A DNA stretch of 64,000 nt from Reyranella humidisoli (lineage in GTDB: Bacteria; Pseudomonadota; Alphaproteobacteria; Reyranellales; Reyranellaceae), in NCBI RefSeq assembly GCF_019039055.1, contig NZ_JAHOPB010000001.1, positions 434,001 through 498,000 on the forward strand, read 5' to 3'. The notes under the pieces are model-generated. The model was not told the origin of the DNA. It was given only the letters and a program-made list of their open reading frames with translations, and did no database searches. Positions within the stretch are counted from its first letter, which is position 1. Every line of letters starts with the position of its first letter. Of the stretch, positions 1 to 9,315 are shown piece after piece. The translations under genes were made by a program, and so were the position numbers.

Positions 1-2
1 TC

Positions 3-530
3 TGCCTGTTCAACAATGTCGCGATCGGGGCGATGCACGCCCGCGCCGCCTTCGGCCTGCGGCGCGTGGCGCTGATCGACTTCGACGTTCATCACGGCCA
101 GGGCACGCAGGCCGTGGTCGAGCCCGATCCCGACCTGTTCTACGCCTCGACGCACCAGTACCCGCTCTATCCCGGCACCGGTTCGGCCCGCGAGCGCGGC
201 ATCGCCGGCAACGTCGTCAACGTCCCCCTGCCGGCCGGCAGCGGCAGCGCGGCGTTCCGCGCGGCCTGGAGCGACCGCCTCCTGCCGGCGCTCGACAATT
301 TCGCGCCCGAACTGATCATCGTGTCCGCCGGGTTCGATGCCCATCGCCGCGATCCGCTGGCGCAACTCGACGTCGAGACCGAGGACTTCGTCTGGCTCAC
401 CGAGGAATTGCTGTCGATCGCCGGCCGGCATGCGGGCGGCCGCCTCGTCTCGGTGCTGGAAGGCGGCTACGACCTGGCTGCCCTCGCCGAATCGGTCGCC
501 GCGCACGTTCGCGCCCTGATGCGCGCCTGA
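3..530 (+). CDS. Histone deacetylase family protein, 3' part
   Basis: This is the C-terminal part of a zinc-dependent deacetylase/amidohydrolase of the HDAC/AcuC/acetylpolyamine amidohydrolase superfamily, which removes acyl groups from lysine or polyamine substrates in the cytoplasm. The reading frame is open from the window edge (CLFNNVAIGAMHA). It contains the family's metal-binding motif DFDVHHGQGTQ, the SAGFDAHRRDPLA motif with the next metal-ligand Asp, and the EGGYDL glycine motif before the C-terminus. The N-terminal half, including the first catalytic His pair, lies outside the window. An in-frame Met at base 33 is internal to the fold and is not the real start. The substrate cannot be told from the sequence. 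Confidence 0.93.
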   Translation, partial: CLFNNVAIGAMHARAAFGLRRVALIDFDVHHGQGTQAVVEPDPDLFYASTHQYPLYPGTGSARERGIAGNVVNVPLPAGSGSAAFRAAWSDRLLPALDNFAPELIIVSAGFDAHRRDPLAQLDVETEDFVWLTEELLSIAGRHAGGRLVSVLEGGYDLAALAESVAAHVRALMRA

Positions 531-573
531 AACGACTTGCGCGTGTAACGGTCCCGGGCGATTTTCTCGCCGC

Positions 574-1272
574 GTGAACAAAAACAGCCGCTGCCTTCTC
601 GCCGGGCTTCTCCTCTGGGTCGCGGCCGCCGTGTTCACGGGCCCGACACTGGCCGCGGGCGGGGCCCACATCGTCGATGATTCGGAGGTCGAGACGCCGG
701 GCACCTGCCATCTCGAACTGTGGATTTCACGCTTCGTGCCGGGCGACGGGTACGGGAATGTCGGGCCGGCCTGTACGTCCCTGAAGATTCCCTGGCTGCA
801 GTTCGGCGTGAACTACCAGCACTACTGGGACCAAGCCGGCGGCGCGCCGCTGATAGGGCCAGGGCTGAAGATCAATTTCCAGCCAGCCTCGGAAGGCGTG
901 GGTTTCGCGCTGGGGATGAACGCGGGCGTCAATGCGCAGACCGGCGAACTGGGCGTGGCCAGCCTGCTTGCCCTGGTGACCGTTCCGATTACGGACAAAT
1001 TCCGGATCAATCTGAATGCCGGCTGGAGCTATCTGAACGCCGAAAACCCCACCGCGTTCTTCTGGGGCGGCCAGGTCGAGGTCAATGTCGGCTGGGACGT
1101 CACCCTGATGATGGAAGCCTTCGGTCGCCAACCCGGCGTAATCGGCAATCAGATGGGCCTGCGCTACACGCCGGCCGCCCACCCGCAGTTCGACTTCGAT
1201 CTTCTCGTGGGCACGGTTTTCGATCAGGACAGCACCAAGTTCTTCACGCTGGGCGTGACCATGCGGTTCTGA
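574..1272 (+). CDS. Putative outer-membrane beta-barrel protein, unknown function
   Basis: A 232-residue protein with a GTG start and a clear signal peptide (positive MNKNSR, hydrophobic stretch, cleavage probably after TLAAG). The mature part alternates polar and aromatic/hydrophobic residues, has many short Gly/Asn turns and ends in Phe (GVTMRF). A terminal aromatic residue is typical of proteins inserted by the BAM complex. I do not recognise a named family; it looks like a small barrel or 'transporter-like' outer-membrane protein. It follows the deacetylase by 43 bp and converges on the cyclase gene. No strong ribosome binding site precedes the GTG, so the start is moderately certain. Confidence 0.75.
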   Translation: MNKNSRCLLAGLLLWVAAAVFTGPTLAAGGAHIVDDSEVETPGTCHLELWISRFVPGDGYGNVGPACTSLKIPWLQFGVNYQHYWDQAGGAPLIGPGLKINFQPASEGVGFALGMNAGVNAQTGELGVASLLALVTVPITDKFRINLNAGWSYLNAENPTAFFWGGQVEVNVGWDVTLMMEAFGRQPGVIGNQMGLRYTPAAHPQFDFDLLVGTVFDQDSTKFFTLGVTMRF

Positions 1273-1284
1273 ACCGGTCTGCCG

Positions 1285-3384
1285 CTATTTCCGGTCCATG
1301 TGCCAGGTGCCGTCCCATGCCGCCGGCACACCGTCCCGCACGAACATCTCGCAGCGTCCGATGAAGACGTGACAGGGAGCGTCTTCCTGGCGCATCGCCG
1401 AGGCCGCCCGGAACCCTGCCAATGCGTCGTCGAAGCGACCGGCGACATAGGCCGTGCGGGCCTTCTCCCAGGCGGCCAGGAACGCCGCGTGCTCGCCACG
1501 GCTGGCGATTTCTCCCATCGGCTCGTACACGTCGTGCGGTTCGGTCGTGCCCACCGCGATCACGCGGTCGATATGGCGCCACACGAACAGTTCGGCGGTC
1601 GGCCGGGCGATCTCGCCGCTCGCCAGGATCTCCGTGCCATAGACCTTGTTCATGCCTTCGAGGCGCGACGCCTGGTTCGCGACCTGGCCGACCAGCGTGT
1701 AGTTGATGCGCTCCCGCGCGCCGACATTGCCCACGACCGCCGGCCCGGTATGCAGGCCGAAGCGCGTGCGGAAGCCCGGCCGGCCGCGCTCGCGCCACTT
1801 CTCCGACAGCGCGCGTCCCGCGGCGGCCGCCTGCAGGGCCCCGCGGCAGGCATTGGCGATGTGCTCGGGGTCGGTCGCGGGTGCGTTCCAGAACGCCATG
1901 ATGCTGTCGCCGATATACTTGTCGATCATGCCTCGATTGACGGAGATCGCCGCCCCCAGCGCCTCGAAGTATCGCGACAGCCGGCTGGTCAGCAGTTCGG
2001 GTTCCATCGTCTCGCTGAGCCGCGAGAAACCCTCGATATCCGTGAACATCACCGTGATCTCGCGGCGCGTTCCGCCAACGCCGCTGCTCTCCGGCGATCG
2101 CATGATCTGCTGGACGAGATCCTTGGAGACGTAGCGCCCGAAGATCTCAAGCCCCTCGCGCATGTTCTCGACAGCATCGGAAAGCCGCACGATCTCCCGG
2201 ATCCGGCTGCGGACCGGCTGCCGGTCGGAGAAATCGAGCTGGCGGATCTTCTCGGTCTTGAGCGCGATGCTCGCGATCGACCGCGAGACGAGCAGCGACG
2301 CCGCGAGCGCGCCCAGCACGGCGAGCAGCACGGCGATCGCAGCGGCGATGGCCGCCCGCTGCAGCAGCTCGCGCGACTGCGCCGTGAGTTCGCGCACCGG
2401 CACCGCGGCCGCGACGACGAAGCGCTGACCCAGCAGGGGCGCCATGCGATGCACGATCACGCGATAATCGTGGCCTGCGGCCTCGACTTCGCGATCGATC
2501 TTGACGTCGGTGGCGATCGCCTCGCGCACCGCCTCGCGCAGCAGCTTTCGCACCAGTTCGTCACCCGGCAGGCAGCCGGGCAAGGTCGGCGCACAGGGTT
2601 CCGACTCGATCTCGACGCCGCCACCGGCATGCCCGACCACGATCACCGAATTGGCGGTGATCTTGTAGGCGGTGAGTAGCTGCGACAGGGTTCGCAACGT
2701 GAAATCGAAGCCGATCACACCGTTGCCGCCGCGCAGCGGGATGCCCGCAGAGATGCCGGCATCGGAAGTCTGGGCGAAGCGATAGGGTTCGGTGAGGATC
2801 GCGGCCTTGGCCTTCATCGCCTCGACATACCAGGGACGCGTTCGCGGATCGTACGAGGTGGAGAGGCTGCGGGCGGGGCCGTGCGTGTCGTCGGGTGCGT
2901 AGAACCACCAGGTCTCCGGGCGCGGCGGCGTTCCTGCCTCGATCACGCGCACGATGGTCGATTCGCCGTCCGGTGCGTCGAGATCGAGGCGCTGGCCAAT
3001 GCTCAACGTCTCGAGCTGGCCGGCATAGATGAAGCTGCCGTCGGCATAGCCGACGAAGGCGGCCTGCACCGCGGGATGGCGCCGCAGCACGGCGATGAGC
3101 TGATGCCGGCGCTCCACGTCGGTCAGGGGATTCTCGATGGCATTGAAGCTCGGGCCGAAGGCCAGCGCCTGCCCGACCGAGATCACGACATGCAGCCCGT
3201 CGGTGAGGAAACCCTCGACCGCGGTTTCAAGGTTCGACACCCGCTGGTCCGCGCTGCGCTCCTCCAGGAAGTTGACGGAGCGCCAGCCAAGCCACAGCAG
3301 CACGGACGTGAGCGGCACGACAACCAGCGCCATCAGCGTCAGCATCGTGATGCTGAACGGGATCGATCGCCGTACCGGCTTCAT
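1285..3384 (-). CDS. Class III adenylate/guanylate cyclase with extracytoplasmic sensor
   Basis: A membrane-bound nucleotide cyclase, probably making cAMP in response to an external cue. From the N-terminus: one transmembrane helix (about residues 8-32), a long periplasmic sensor of Cache type (about 33-340, with the WYVEAMK-like and GVIGFDFTL features), a second transmembrane helix (AAIAAAIAVLLAVLGALAA), a HAMP-like linker, and a cyclase catalytic domain. The catalytic domain shows VMFTDIEGFSRLSE with the first metal Asp, YIGDSIMAFWNAP with the second metal Asp, and RFGLHTGPAVVGNVG. I chose the ATG at 3384 (MKPVRRS); a TTG four codons upstream is possible. The C-terminal 80 residues resemble the tail common in soluble-type cyclases. 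Effector genes are not adjacent. Confidence 0.92.
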   Translation of the reverse strand: MKPVRRSIPFSITMLTLMALVVVPLTSVLLWLGWRSVNFLEERSADQRVSNLETAVEGFLTDGLHVVISVGQALAFGPSFNAIENPLTDVERRHQLIAVLRRHPAVQAAFVGYADGSFIYAGQLETLSIGQRLDLDAPDGESTIVRVIEAGTPPRPETWWFYAPDDTHGPARSLSTSYDPRTRPWYVEAMKAKAAILTEPYRFAQTSDAGISAGIPLRGGNGVIGFDFTLRTLSQLLTAYKITANSVIVVGHAGGGVEIESEPCAPTLPGCLPGDELVRKLLREAVREAIATDVKIDREVEAAGHDYRVIVHRMAPLLGQRFVVAAAVPVRELTAQSRELLQRAAIAAAIAVLLAVLGALAASLLVSRSIASIALKTEKIRQLDFSDRQPVRSRIREIVRLSDAVENMREGLEIFGRYVSKDLVQQIMRSPESSGVGGTRREITVMFTDIEGFSRLSETMEPELLTSRLSRYFEALGAAISVNRGMIDKYIGDSIMAFWNAPATDPEHIANACRGALQAAAAGRALSEKWRERGRPGFRTRFGLHTGPAVVGNVGARERINYTLVGQVANQASRLEGMNKVYGTEILASGEIARPTAELFVWRHIDRVIAVGTTEPHDVYEPMGEIASRGEHAAFLAAWEKARTAYVAGRFDDALAGFRAASAMRQEDAPCHVFIGRCEMFVRDGVPAAWDGTWHMDRK

Positions 3385-3418
3385 GTCGCCATTCAAGTCG
3401 GAGCGAAAGTCGCGAAGG

Positions 3419-3784
3419 CTATGCCTTCACCGCATTCCACTTGCAGCCGCCATCCTGGCTCTGCGCCACCAGCGTCGGCGGCGTCGCGCCCAGGTCGGCG
3501 GTGTAGATGAGGTTCATGCGGCCGAGATTGAAGCTTCCCTGGTACACGTTCGGACGGATCGGCTTCAGCTTGACGTCGATTCCGCCCGCCGACTTGATCT
3601 CGGCCTGGCCGTTCACGATCCTGAACGTGTGCTCGCGCGTGAAGGAAGGATCGGCCTGGATGCAGCCGGAGATGCTGTTGGCGTTCTCCTTGAACCAGAA
3701 CTTCACCTCGGCGTCCTGCTGGGCGGCGGCGGCGAGCGGCATCAGGCCCACCAGGGCAAGCGTGGCGAGTTTTTTCACGAGCAT
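3419..3784 (-). CDS. Small secreted protein, unknown function
   Basis: A 121-residue exported protein: MLVKKLATLALVG is the start of a signal peptide that probably ends at AAAAQQ. The mature domain (about 98 residues) is predicted to be mostly beta strand and contains two Cys (SISGCIQAD and the C-terminal GGCKWNAV) that could form a disulfide. A purine-rich stretch (GGAAGA) precedes the ATG. It lies 35 bp downstream of the start of the cyclase gene on the same strand and may be in one transcript with it. I do not recognise the family. Confidence 0.75.
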   Translation of the reverse strand: MLVKKLATLALVGLMPLAAAAQQDAEVKFWFKENANSISGCIQADPSFTREHTFRIVNGQAEIKSAGGIDVKLKPIRPNVYQGSFNLGRMNLIYTADLGATPPTLVAQSQDGGCKWNAVKA

Positions 3785-3844
3785 GGCTGTTCTTCCTTCA
3801 TGGGCCGGGGCTGCCGCCCACTCTACAGCGGGCGGACCGCCCCG

Positions 3845-4537
3845 TCAGTCTTTGCTGCGCAGCAACCCGTAGGCACCGCCGGCAAGTGCCCCGCCCAGCA
3901 GCGGCGCCACCCAGAACAGCCAGAGCTGCGACAGGGCCGCACCGCCGACGAACAGGGCCGGCGCGGTGCTGCGGGCCGGGTTCACGGACGTATTGGTCAC
4001 GGGAATGGTCACCAGGTGGATGAGGGTCAGTGCAAGCCCGATCGCGAGTCCGGCCATGCCCGGCGTGACCCGCTTGTCGGTGGCGCCCAGGATGATGGTC
4101 ACGAAGCCGAAGGTCATCACGACCTCGATCACCAGCGCGGAAACCAGACCATATTTGCCAGGCGAATGGTCGCCATATCCGTTGGTCGCGAAACCGCCGA
4201 TCTCCGCGCCGACCTTGCCGGTGGCAATGACATAGAGGATGGCGGCGCCCGCGATGCCGCCCAGCACCTGCGCGACCACGTAGTGGACGACCTCACCCAT
4301 GGGATGGCGGCCCGCGACGGCCAAGCCCACCGTCACCGCGGGATTGAAGTGGCCGCCCGACACGCCGCCCACGGCATAGACCATCGTGAGGACGGTGAGG
4401 CCGAAGGCCAACGACACGCCCAGGAACCCGATGCCGAGTTGCGGGAACCCCGCGGCCAGCACGGCACTGCCGCATCCACCCAGCACCAGCCAGGCGGTCC
4501 CCAGAAATTCTGCATAAAGACGGTTGCTGATCGGCAT
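3845..4537 (-). CDS. aqpZ: Aquaporin Z-type water channel
   Basis: A 230-residue major intrinsic protein that forms a tetrameric water pore in the inner membrane. Both pore-lining NPA motifs are present: [12 protein letters not shown] in the first half and [14 protein letters not shown] in the second, the latter carrying the selectivity-filter Arg of the ar/R constriction. Six hydrophobic helices plus two half-helices match the family length. The frame is open a further 52 codons upstream, but [21 protein letters not shown] is the family N-terminus and is preceded by GGGGAG, so the start at 4537 is preferred. Divergent from the peptide transporter operon. Glycerol facilitator activity is less likely given the AqpZ-like sequence. 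Confidence 0.95.
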   Translation of the reverse strand: MPISNRLYAEFLGTAWLVLGGCGSAVLAAGFPQLGIGFLGVSLAFGLTVLTMVYAVGGVSGGHFNPAVTVGLAVAGRHPMGEVVHYVVAQVLGGIAGAAILYVIATGKVGAEIGGFATNGYGDHSPGKYGLVSALVIEVVMTFGFVTIILGATDKRVTPGMAGLAIGLALTLIHLVTIPVTNTSVNPARSTAPALFVGGAALSQLWLFWVAPLLGGALAGGAYGLLRSKD

Positions 4538-4739
4538 CGTTTTCTCCCCCGAGTTAGCTGCACCTGAGTCTACGCCTTCGCGGACCGGGCCACCCGGACT
4601 TTCGTGCGCGCGCCAACGCTTCTTTCCACAGCGACGGATGATCTCCCGCAGTGCAACAGGCGAAGCGTAACCGGATGGAAACCTCGCGGTCATGGAAGCG
4701 GACTAGCGTCCCGCACTCGTCACCGGGGAGTTCCGCACC

Positions 4740-6374
4740 ATGTTCCTGCGCCGCCGAAGCCTGATCGCCGCATCGGGTCTTGCCGCCACCAGCTTTGTCC
4801 TGCCGCGCATCGCCCTCGCGCAGGCCGACCGCCGCCCCTCGATCACCATTGCAGTGCAGCAGATCGCCAACAGCGCCTCCCTCGAGCCGCTGCGCGAGCA
4901 ATCCAATGTCGGCCAGCGAGTCTTCTCCTTCGTGTTCGAGCGCCTGATCATGCAGGACCTGCTCGCGAAGCTTGAGGAAGTGCCGGGCCTTGCCGAGAGC
5001 TGGAAGCGCCTCGACGAGCGCACCGTCGAGTTCACCCTGCGCAAGGGCGTGAAGTTCCACAACGGCGACGAGATGACCGCCGACGATGTGGTCTTCACCT
5101 TCAGCCGCGACCGCATGTTCGGCCCGGACTATGACATCGCCTCGACCAAGACACTGTTCACCTCGGTCCTGATCCGCGATTCCGTGCAGGGCAAGAACCT
5201 GCCGCCGGAAGTGCCAGCCGTCGCCAAGCGGCTGTTCCCCGCGCTGGAAAAGGTCGAGGCGGTCGACAAGTACACGGTGCGATTCACCAACCGCACACCC
5301 GACGTGACCATGGAAGGCCGCATTGGCCGCCTCGGCAGCGACATCGTCTCGCGCCGCGCCTACGACGAGGCGAAGAACTGGCTCGACTGGGCCCGCGCGC
5401 CGGTCTCGACCGGTCCCTACAAGGTGCGCGCCTTCGTGCCCGACCAGTCCCTGACGCTCGACGCGCACGACGACTATTGGGGCGGCCGGCCGCCGCTGAA
5501 GAGCGTGACCATCGTCGTGGTGCCGGAAGTCTCGACCCGCATCAACGGCCTGCTGGCCGGCCAGTTCGACTTCATCTGCGACGTGCCGCCCGACCAGATC
5601 TCCGGCATCGAGAAGAACCCGAAATTCGAAGTGCTGGGCAGCACCATCGTCAACCACCGCATCACGGTGTTCGACAAGAACCATCCGCGGCTCGCCGATC
5701 CACGCATCCGTCAGGCGTTCACTCACGCCATCGACCGGCAGGCGATCGTCGACGCGCTGTGGTCGGGCCGCACGCGCGTCCCGGCCGGCCTGCAATGGGA
5801 ATTCTACGGCCCGATGTTCGTCGAGAACTGGACGGTGCCCGCCTACGACCTGGGCAAGGCCAAGGCGTTGCTGAAGGCGGCCAACTACAAGGGCGATCCG
5901 ATCCCGTACCGGCTGCTCAACAACTATTACACCAACCAGGTTTCGACGGCGCAGGTGCTGGTCGAGATGTGGCGCGCCGCCGGCCTCAACGTGCAGATCG
6001 AGATGAAGGAGAACTGGCAGCAGATATTCGATGCGAACAGCCCGCGCGCCGTGCGCGACTGGTCCAACAGCGCCGGCTTCAACGACCCGATCTCCTCGCT
6101 CGTCGCGCAACACGGGCCGCAGGGCCAGCAGCAGCAGGTCGGCGAATGGACCAACGAGGAGATGAACAAGCTCTCGGTCGCGATGGAGGTCGAGACCGAC
6201 ATGGGCAAGCGCAAAGCGATGTTCCGGCGCATGCTCGAAATCTGCGAGCGCGAAGACCCTGCCTATACGGTGCTGCACCAGAACGCGACCTTCACCGCCA
6301 AGCGCCGGGACATCAAGTGGAAGGCCTCGCCGTCCTTCGCCATGGAGTTCCGCGCCAACAACTTCTCGGTCTGA
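4740..6374 (+). CDS. Peptide/nickel-type ABC transporter substrate-binding protein
   Basis: The periplasmic receptor of the five-gene ABC operon. It is a 544-residue SBP_bac_5 (DppA/OppA-like) protein. The N-terminus MFLRRRSLIAASG with twin Arg and a hydrophobic core ending ALAQA suggests Tat or Sec export. The family signature is visible as VEFTLRKGVKFHNGDEMTADDVVFTFSR near residue 95, and the domain continues through DPRIRQAFTHAIDRQ. GGGGAG precedes the ATG. The ATPase gene follows 10 bp downstream. Ligand may be a peptide, opine, or another oligomeric compound; the sequence does not decide this. Confidence 0.93.
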   Translation: MFLRRRSLIAASGLAATSFVLPRIALAQADRRPSITIAVQQIANSASLEPLREQSNVGQRVFSFVFERLIMQDLLAKLEEVPGLAESWKRLDERTVEFTLRKGVKFHNGDEMTADDVVFTFSRDRMFGPDYDIASTKTLFTSVLIRDSVQGKNLPPEVPAVAKRLFPALEKVEAVDKYTVRFTNRTPDVTMEGRIGRLGSDIVSRRAYDEAKNWLDWARAPVSTGPYKVRAFVPDQSLTLDAHDDYWGGRPPLKSVTIVVVPEVSTRINGLLAGQFDFICDVPPDQISGIEKNPKFEVLGSTIVNHRITVFDKNHPRLADPRIRQAFTHAIDRQAIVDALWSGRTRVPAGLQWEFYGPMFVENWTVPAYDLGKAKALLKAANYKGDPIPYRLLNNYYTNQVSTAQVLVEMWRAAGLNVQIEMKENWQQIFDANSPRAVRDWSNSAGFNDPISSLVAQHGPQGQQQQVGEWTNEEMNKLSVAMEVETDMGKRKAMFRRMLEICEREDPAYTVLHQNATFTAKRRDIKWKASPSFAMEFRANNFSV

Positions 6375-6384
6375 GGAAGCCACG

Positions 6385-7389
6385 ATGACGGCTCCCCTCG
6401 TCGCGGTGCGCGGCCTCACGGTCGATTTCGCGGGCGGCGCGCAAACCGCGCGCGCCGTCGACGGCGTGACCCTCGAGATCGCGCCCGGCGAAGCGCTGGG
6501 CATCGTGGGCGAATCGGGCTCGGGCAAGAGCGTGACCTGGCTTGCGGCGCTCGGTCTCCTGCCGGCCAGGGCGCGCGTGACCGGGTCGGTGCGACTCGAA
6601 AAGCAGGAGCTGGTCGGCGCCTCGCGCGGCGATCTCGAACGGGTGCGCGGCAAGCGCATCGCCATGATCTTCCAGGACCCGTCGAGCTGCCTCAATCCCG
6701 TCCATCGCATCGGCCGCCAGCTCGTCGAGGCGCTCGGCCTGCATCGCAACCTCGCCGGACATGCCGCCGAGGCCGAGGCGCTGCGCCTGCTCGACCAGGT
6801 CGGTATCGCCGACGCCCGCCGACGCCTCTCCGACTATCCGCACCTTCTGTCCGGTGGCCTGAACCAGCGCGTGATGATCGCGATGGCGCTGGCCGGCCAG
6901 CCCGATCTGCTAGTCGCCGACGAACCCACGACGGCGCTTGACGCTACGATCCAGGCGCAGATCCTGGCGCTGCTCGCCAGCATCCGCCGCGACACCGGCA
7001 TGGCGCTGGTGCTGATCAGCCACGATCTCGGCGTCGTGGCCGAAAACGTCGATCGCGTGGCGGTGATGTATGCCGGCCGTCTCGTCGAGGAAGCACCCGG
7101 CGCCGACCTGTTCGGTTCGGCACGTCATCCCTACACGCAGGGGCTGTTGGCGGCCCTGCCCGCGCTCACCGGGCCGCGCCGCCGCCTCACCGCCATTCCC
7201 GGTACCGTGCCCGATCCCGGCAGCATGCCGGCGGGTTGCCGCTTCGCGCCGCGCTGCCCTGTCGCCGAGACGCGATGCGCGACCGTGCCGCCGCCCTCGC
7301 GCACGGTCGGCTTCCTCCATGTTGCGGCCTGCCATCGCCAGGTCGAGGCGGGTCTGTCGGTCTGGTCGCTGCCGCGGGCCGCCGAATGA
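6385..7389 (+). CDS. Peptide ABC transporter ATP-binding protein (OppD/DppD-like)
   Basis: The first ATPase subunit of the peptide importer, 334 residues. It has Walker A GESGSGKS, the Q-loop [10 protein letters not shown] typical of OppD/DppD, the signature [15 protein letters not shown] and Walker [13 protein letters not shown] followed by the H-loop ISHDLG. The C-terminal oligopeptide-transport extension contains the Cys-rich motif [15 protein letters not shown], which in DppD/OppD relatives can bind an iron-sulfur cluster. The signature reads LSGGLNQR where LSGGMRQR is more common. Its stop overlaps the next start (ATGA at 7386-7389), so translation of the two ATPases is probably coupled. 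Confidence 0.95.
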   Translation: MTAPLVAVRGLTVDFAGGAQTARAVDGVTLEIAPGEALGIVGESGSGKSVTWLAALGLLPARARVTGSVRLEKQELVGASRGDLERVRGKRIAMIFQDPSSCLNPVHRIGRQLVEALGLHRNLAGHAAEAEALRLLDQVGIADARRRLSDYPHLLSGGLNQRVMIAMALAGQPDLLVADEPTTALDATIQAQILALLASIRRDTGMALVLISHDLGVVAENVDRVAVMYAGRLVEEAPGADLFGSARHPYTQGLLAALPALTGPRRRLTAIPGTVPDPGSMPAGCRFAPRCPVAETRCATVPPPSRTVGFLHVAACHRQVEAGLSVWSLPRAAE

Positions 7390-8384
7390 GCGCCCTGCTG
7401 CAGGCCACCGAGCTCCGGCGTCACTACAAGGTCCGCTCGAGCGAAGGCTTCTTCGGACCGAAGTCCGTGTTGCGCGCGGTCGACGGTGTGTCGCTTACCC
7501 TCGAACGCGGACGCACGCTCGGCCTGGTGGGCGAATCGGGCTGCGGCAAGTCGACGACCGGCAAACTGGTGCTGGGCTTGGTGCCGCCCACCGCCGGCAC
7601 GGTGCGCTATCGCGGGCAGCCGCTGCCTCCCGTCGGCACGCCAGCCTGGCGCGGCCTGCGGCGGCACATCCAGATGGTCTACCAGGATCCACTGGGCGCG
7701 CTCGACCGGCGGCTGCCGATCGGCACGCAGATCGAGGAGCCGCTGGCCATCCACGAACGGGTCTCGCCGGCCGAGCGCCGCGAGCGCGCTCGCGCGACCA
7801 TGGAATCGGTCGGCCTGCAGCCGCACCAGTATGAACGCTACCCGCACGAGCTTTCGGGCGGCCAGCGCCAGCGCGTGGTGCTGGCGCGCGCCCTGATGAC
7901 GAGCCCGGACCTGCTGGTCTGCGACGAGCCGATCTCGGCGCTCGACGTGTCGATCCAGGCGCAGGTCGTGAACCTGCTGCTCGACCTGCAGGAACGGCTG
8001 GGCATCGCCTACCTGTTCATCAGCCACGATCTCAAGGTCGTGCGGCAGGTGAGCCACGACGTCGCCGTCATGTATCTCGGCCGCATCGTCGAGCAGGGAG
8101 AGGCCGAGAGCCTGTTCGCCTCCCCGGCGCATCCCTATACGCGCGCGCTGGTGGCCGCGATCCCGACGGTGACTTTCGGCGGCGGCCCCAGGCGCGAGCG
8201 ACTGCTGCTGCAGGGCGATCCGCCCAACCCGGTGAACGTGCCGTCCGGCTGCGCCTTCCATACGCGCTGCCCCTTCGCCACCGCGCAGTGCCGCGCCGAG
8301 GCGCCGACGCTTCAGCCCATGCCCGGCGGCCGGATGGTCGCCTGCCATCGCGTCCACGAACCTGCCCTCCGGGTCGCCGCCTGA
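7386..8384 (+). CDS. Peptide ABC transporter ATP-binding protein (OppF/DppF-like)
   Basis: The second ATPase subunit, 332 residues, pairing with the OppD-like protein. Walker A is GESGCGKST, the Q-loop VYQDPLGALDRR matches OppF, the signature is LSGGQRQRVVLARAL and Walker B is LLVCDEPISALD. The C-terminal extension again has a Cys motif (GCAFHTRCPFATAQC). The frame is open for 50 codons further upstream inside the preceding gene, but [16 protein letters not shown] at the ATGA overlap is the natural start. Its own stop overlaps the permease ATG by one base (TGATG at 8382-8386). Confidence 0.95.
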   Translation: MSALLQATELRRHYKVRSSEGFFGPKSVLRAVDGVSLTLERGRTLGLVGESGCGKSTTGKLVLGLVPPTAGTVRYRGQPLPPVGTPAWRGLRRHIQMVYQDPLGALDRRLPIGTQIEEPLAIHERVSPAERRERARATMESVGLQPHQYERYPHELSGGQRQRVVLARALMTSPDLLVCDEPISALDVSIQAQVVNLLLDLQERLGIAYLFISHDLKVVRQVSHDVAVMYLGRIVEQGEAESLFASPAHPYTRALVAAIPTVTFGGGPRRERLLLQGDPPNPVNVPSGCAFHTRCPFATAQCRAEAPTLQPMPGGRMVACHRVHEPALRVAA

Positions 8385-9313
8385 TGCTGACGTTTGCCAT
8401 CTCGCGCCTGCTGCGCGCGGGCCTCACCATCCTGTTCGTGATGACCTTCGCCTTCGTGGTGCTGCGCCTCTCGGGCGATCCGGCGCTGCTGATCATGTCG
8501 GTCGACGCGCCGCCCGAGGCGATCGCGGCCTTCCGCGAATCCTGGGGCCTCAACCAGCCGATCTGGGAACAGTACCTCGCCTATATCGGCCACGCCTTTA
8601 CCGGCGACTTCGGCAAGTCGATGCGCGACGGCCGACCCGCCATTGAGCTCGTCATGGAACGGGTGCCGGCGACGCTCGCCATCACCCTGCCGGCGCTGGC
8701 GCTCAAGATCGGGATGGGCATTCCGGCCGGCATCTATGCAGCGCTTCATCGCAATTCCATGGCCGACCGGTTGACCATGGCGGCTTCGGTCGCGGGCTTC
8801 ACCATGCCGAGCTTCGTGCTGGCGCTGCTGCTGGTGCTGGTTTTCGCGGTCCAGCTCGGCTGGCTGCCGGCCAGCGGCAACAACGGCCTGTCCTCGGCCA
8901 TCCTGCCGATCCTGACGCTCGGCATCGGCGGCGCAGCCATCATGGCGCGATTCACGCGCTCGGCGATGCTCGAAGTGCTGGGCCAGCCCTACATTCGCGC
9001 CGCCTCGGCCAAGGGCGTGACATGGCACACCGTCGTGCGGCGCCATGCATTGCCAAACGCCGCGATCCCGACCGTCACGATCGTCGGCTTCATGGTGGGC
9101 AGCCTGGTGGCGGGCGCTGTGGTCGTCGAAAGCGTCTTCTCCTGGCCGGGCATCGGAAGGCTGCTCGTGTCGGCGGTCGCCAATCGCGATCTCGCCGTCG
9201 TGCAGGCGATCCTGATGGTGATCGCGGCGTGGATGGTGATGGCCAATCTCGCTGTCGATCTCGCCTACGGCTGGCTCGATCCGCGCGTGCGCGGCACCGC
9301 TGCGGCGCATTGA
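8384..9313 (+). CDS. Peptide ABC transporter permease (DppB/OppB-like)
   Basis: Inner-membrane permease of the peptide importer, about 309 residues. It begins MLTFAISRLLRAGLTILFVM, the conserved DppB N-terminal helix, and has six predicted transmembrane helices. The EAA-type coupling motif, which docks to the ATPases, is seen as YIRAASAKGVTWHTVVRRHALPNA. The periplasmic loop GLNQPIWEQYLAYIGHAFTGDFG is also typical of the family. The start overlaps the upstream stop, which shows tight coupling in the operon. Confidence 0.94.
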   Translation: MLTFAISRLLRAGLTILFVMTFAFVVLRLSGDPALLIMSVDAPPEAIAAFRESWGLNQPIWEQYLAYIGHAFTGDFGKSMRDGRPAIELVMERVPATLAITLPALALKIGMGIPAGIYAALHRNSMADRLTMAASVAGFTMPSFVLALLLVLVFAVQLGWLPASGNNGLSSAILPILTLGIGGAAIMARFTRSAMLEVLGQPYIRAASAKGVTWHTVVRRHALPNAAIPTVTIVGFMVGSLVAGAVVVESVFSWPGIGRLLVSAVANRDLAVVQAILMVIAAWMVMANLAVDLAYGWLDPRVRGTAAAH

Positions 9314-9315
9314 CC

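Noticed and set aside
4554-6749. A 731-codon minus-strand open frame opposite the peptide receptor and ATPase genes
   Set aside because: The plus strand carries clear SBP and ATPase motifs; the minus translation is low-complexity Arg/Ala/Asp sequence without motif.
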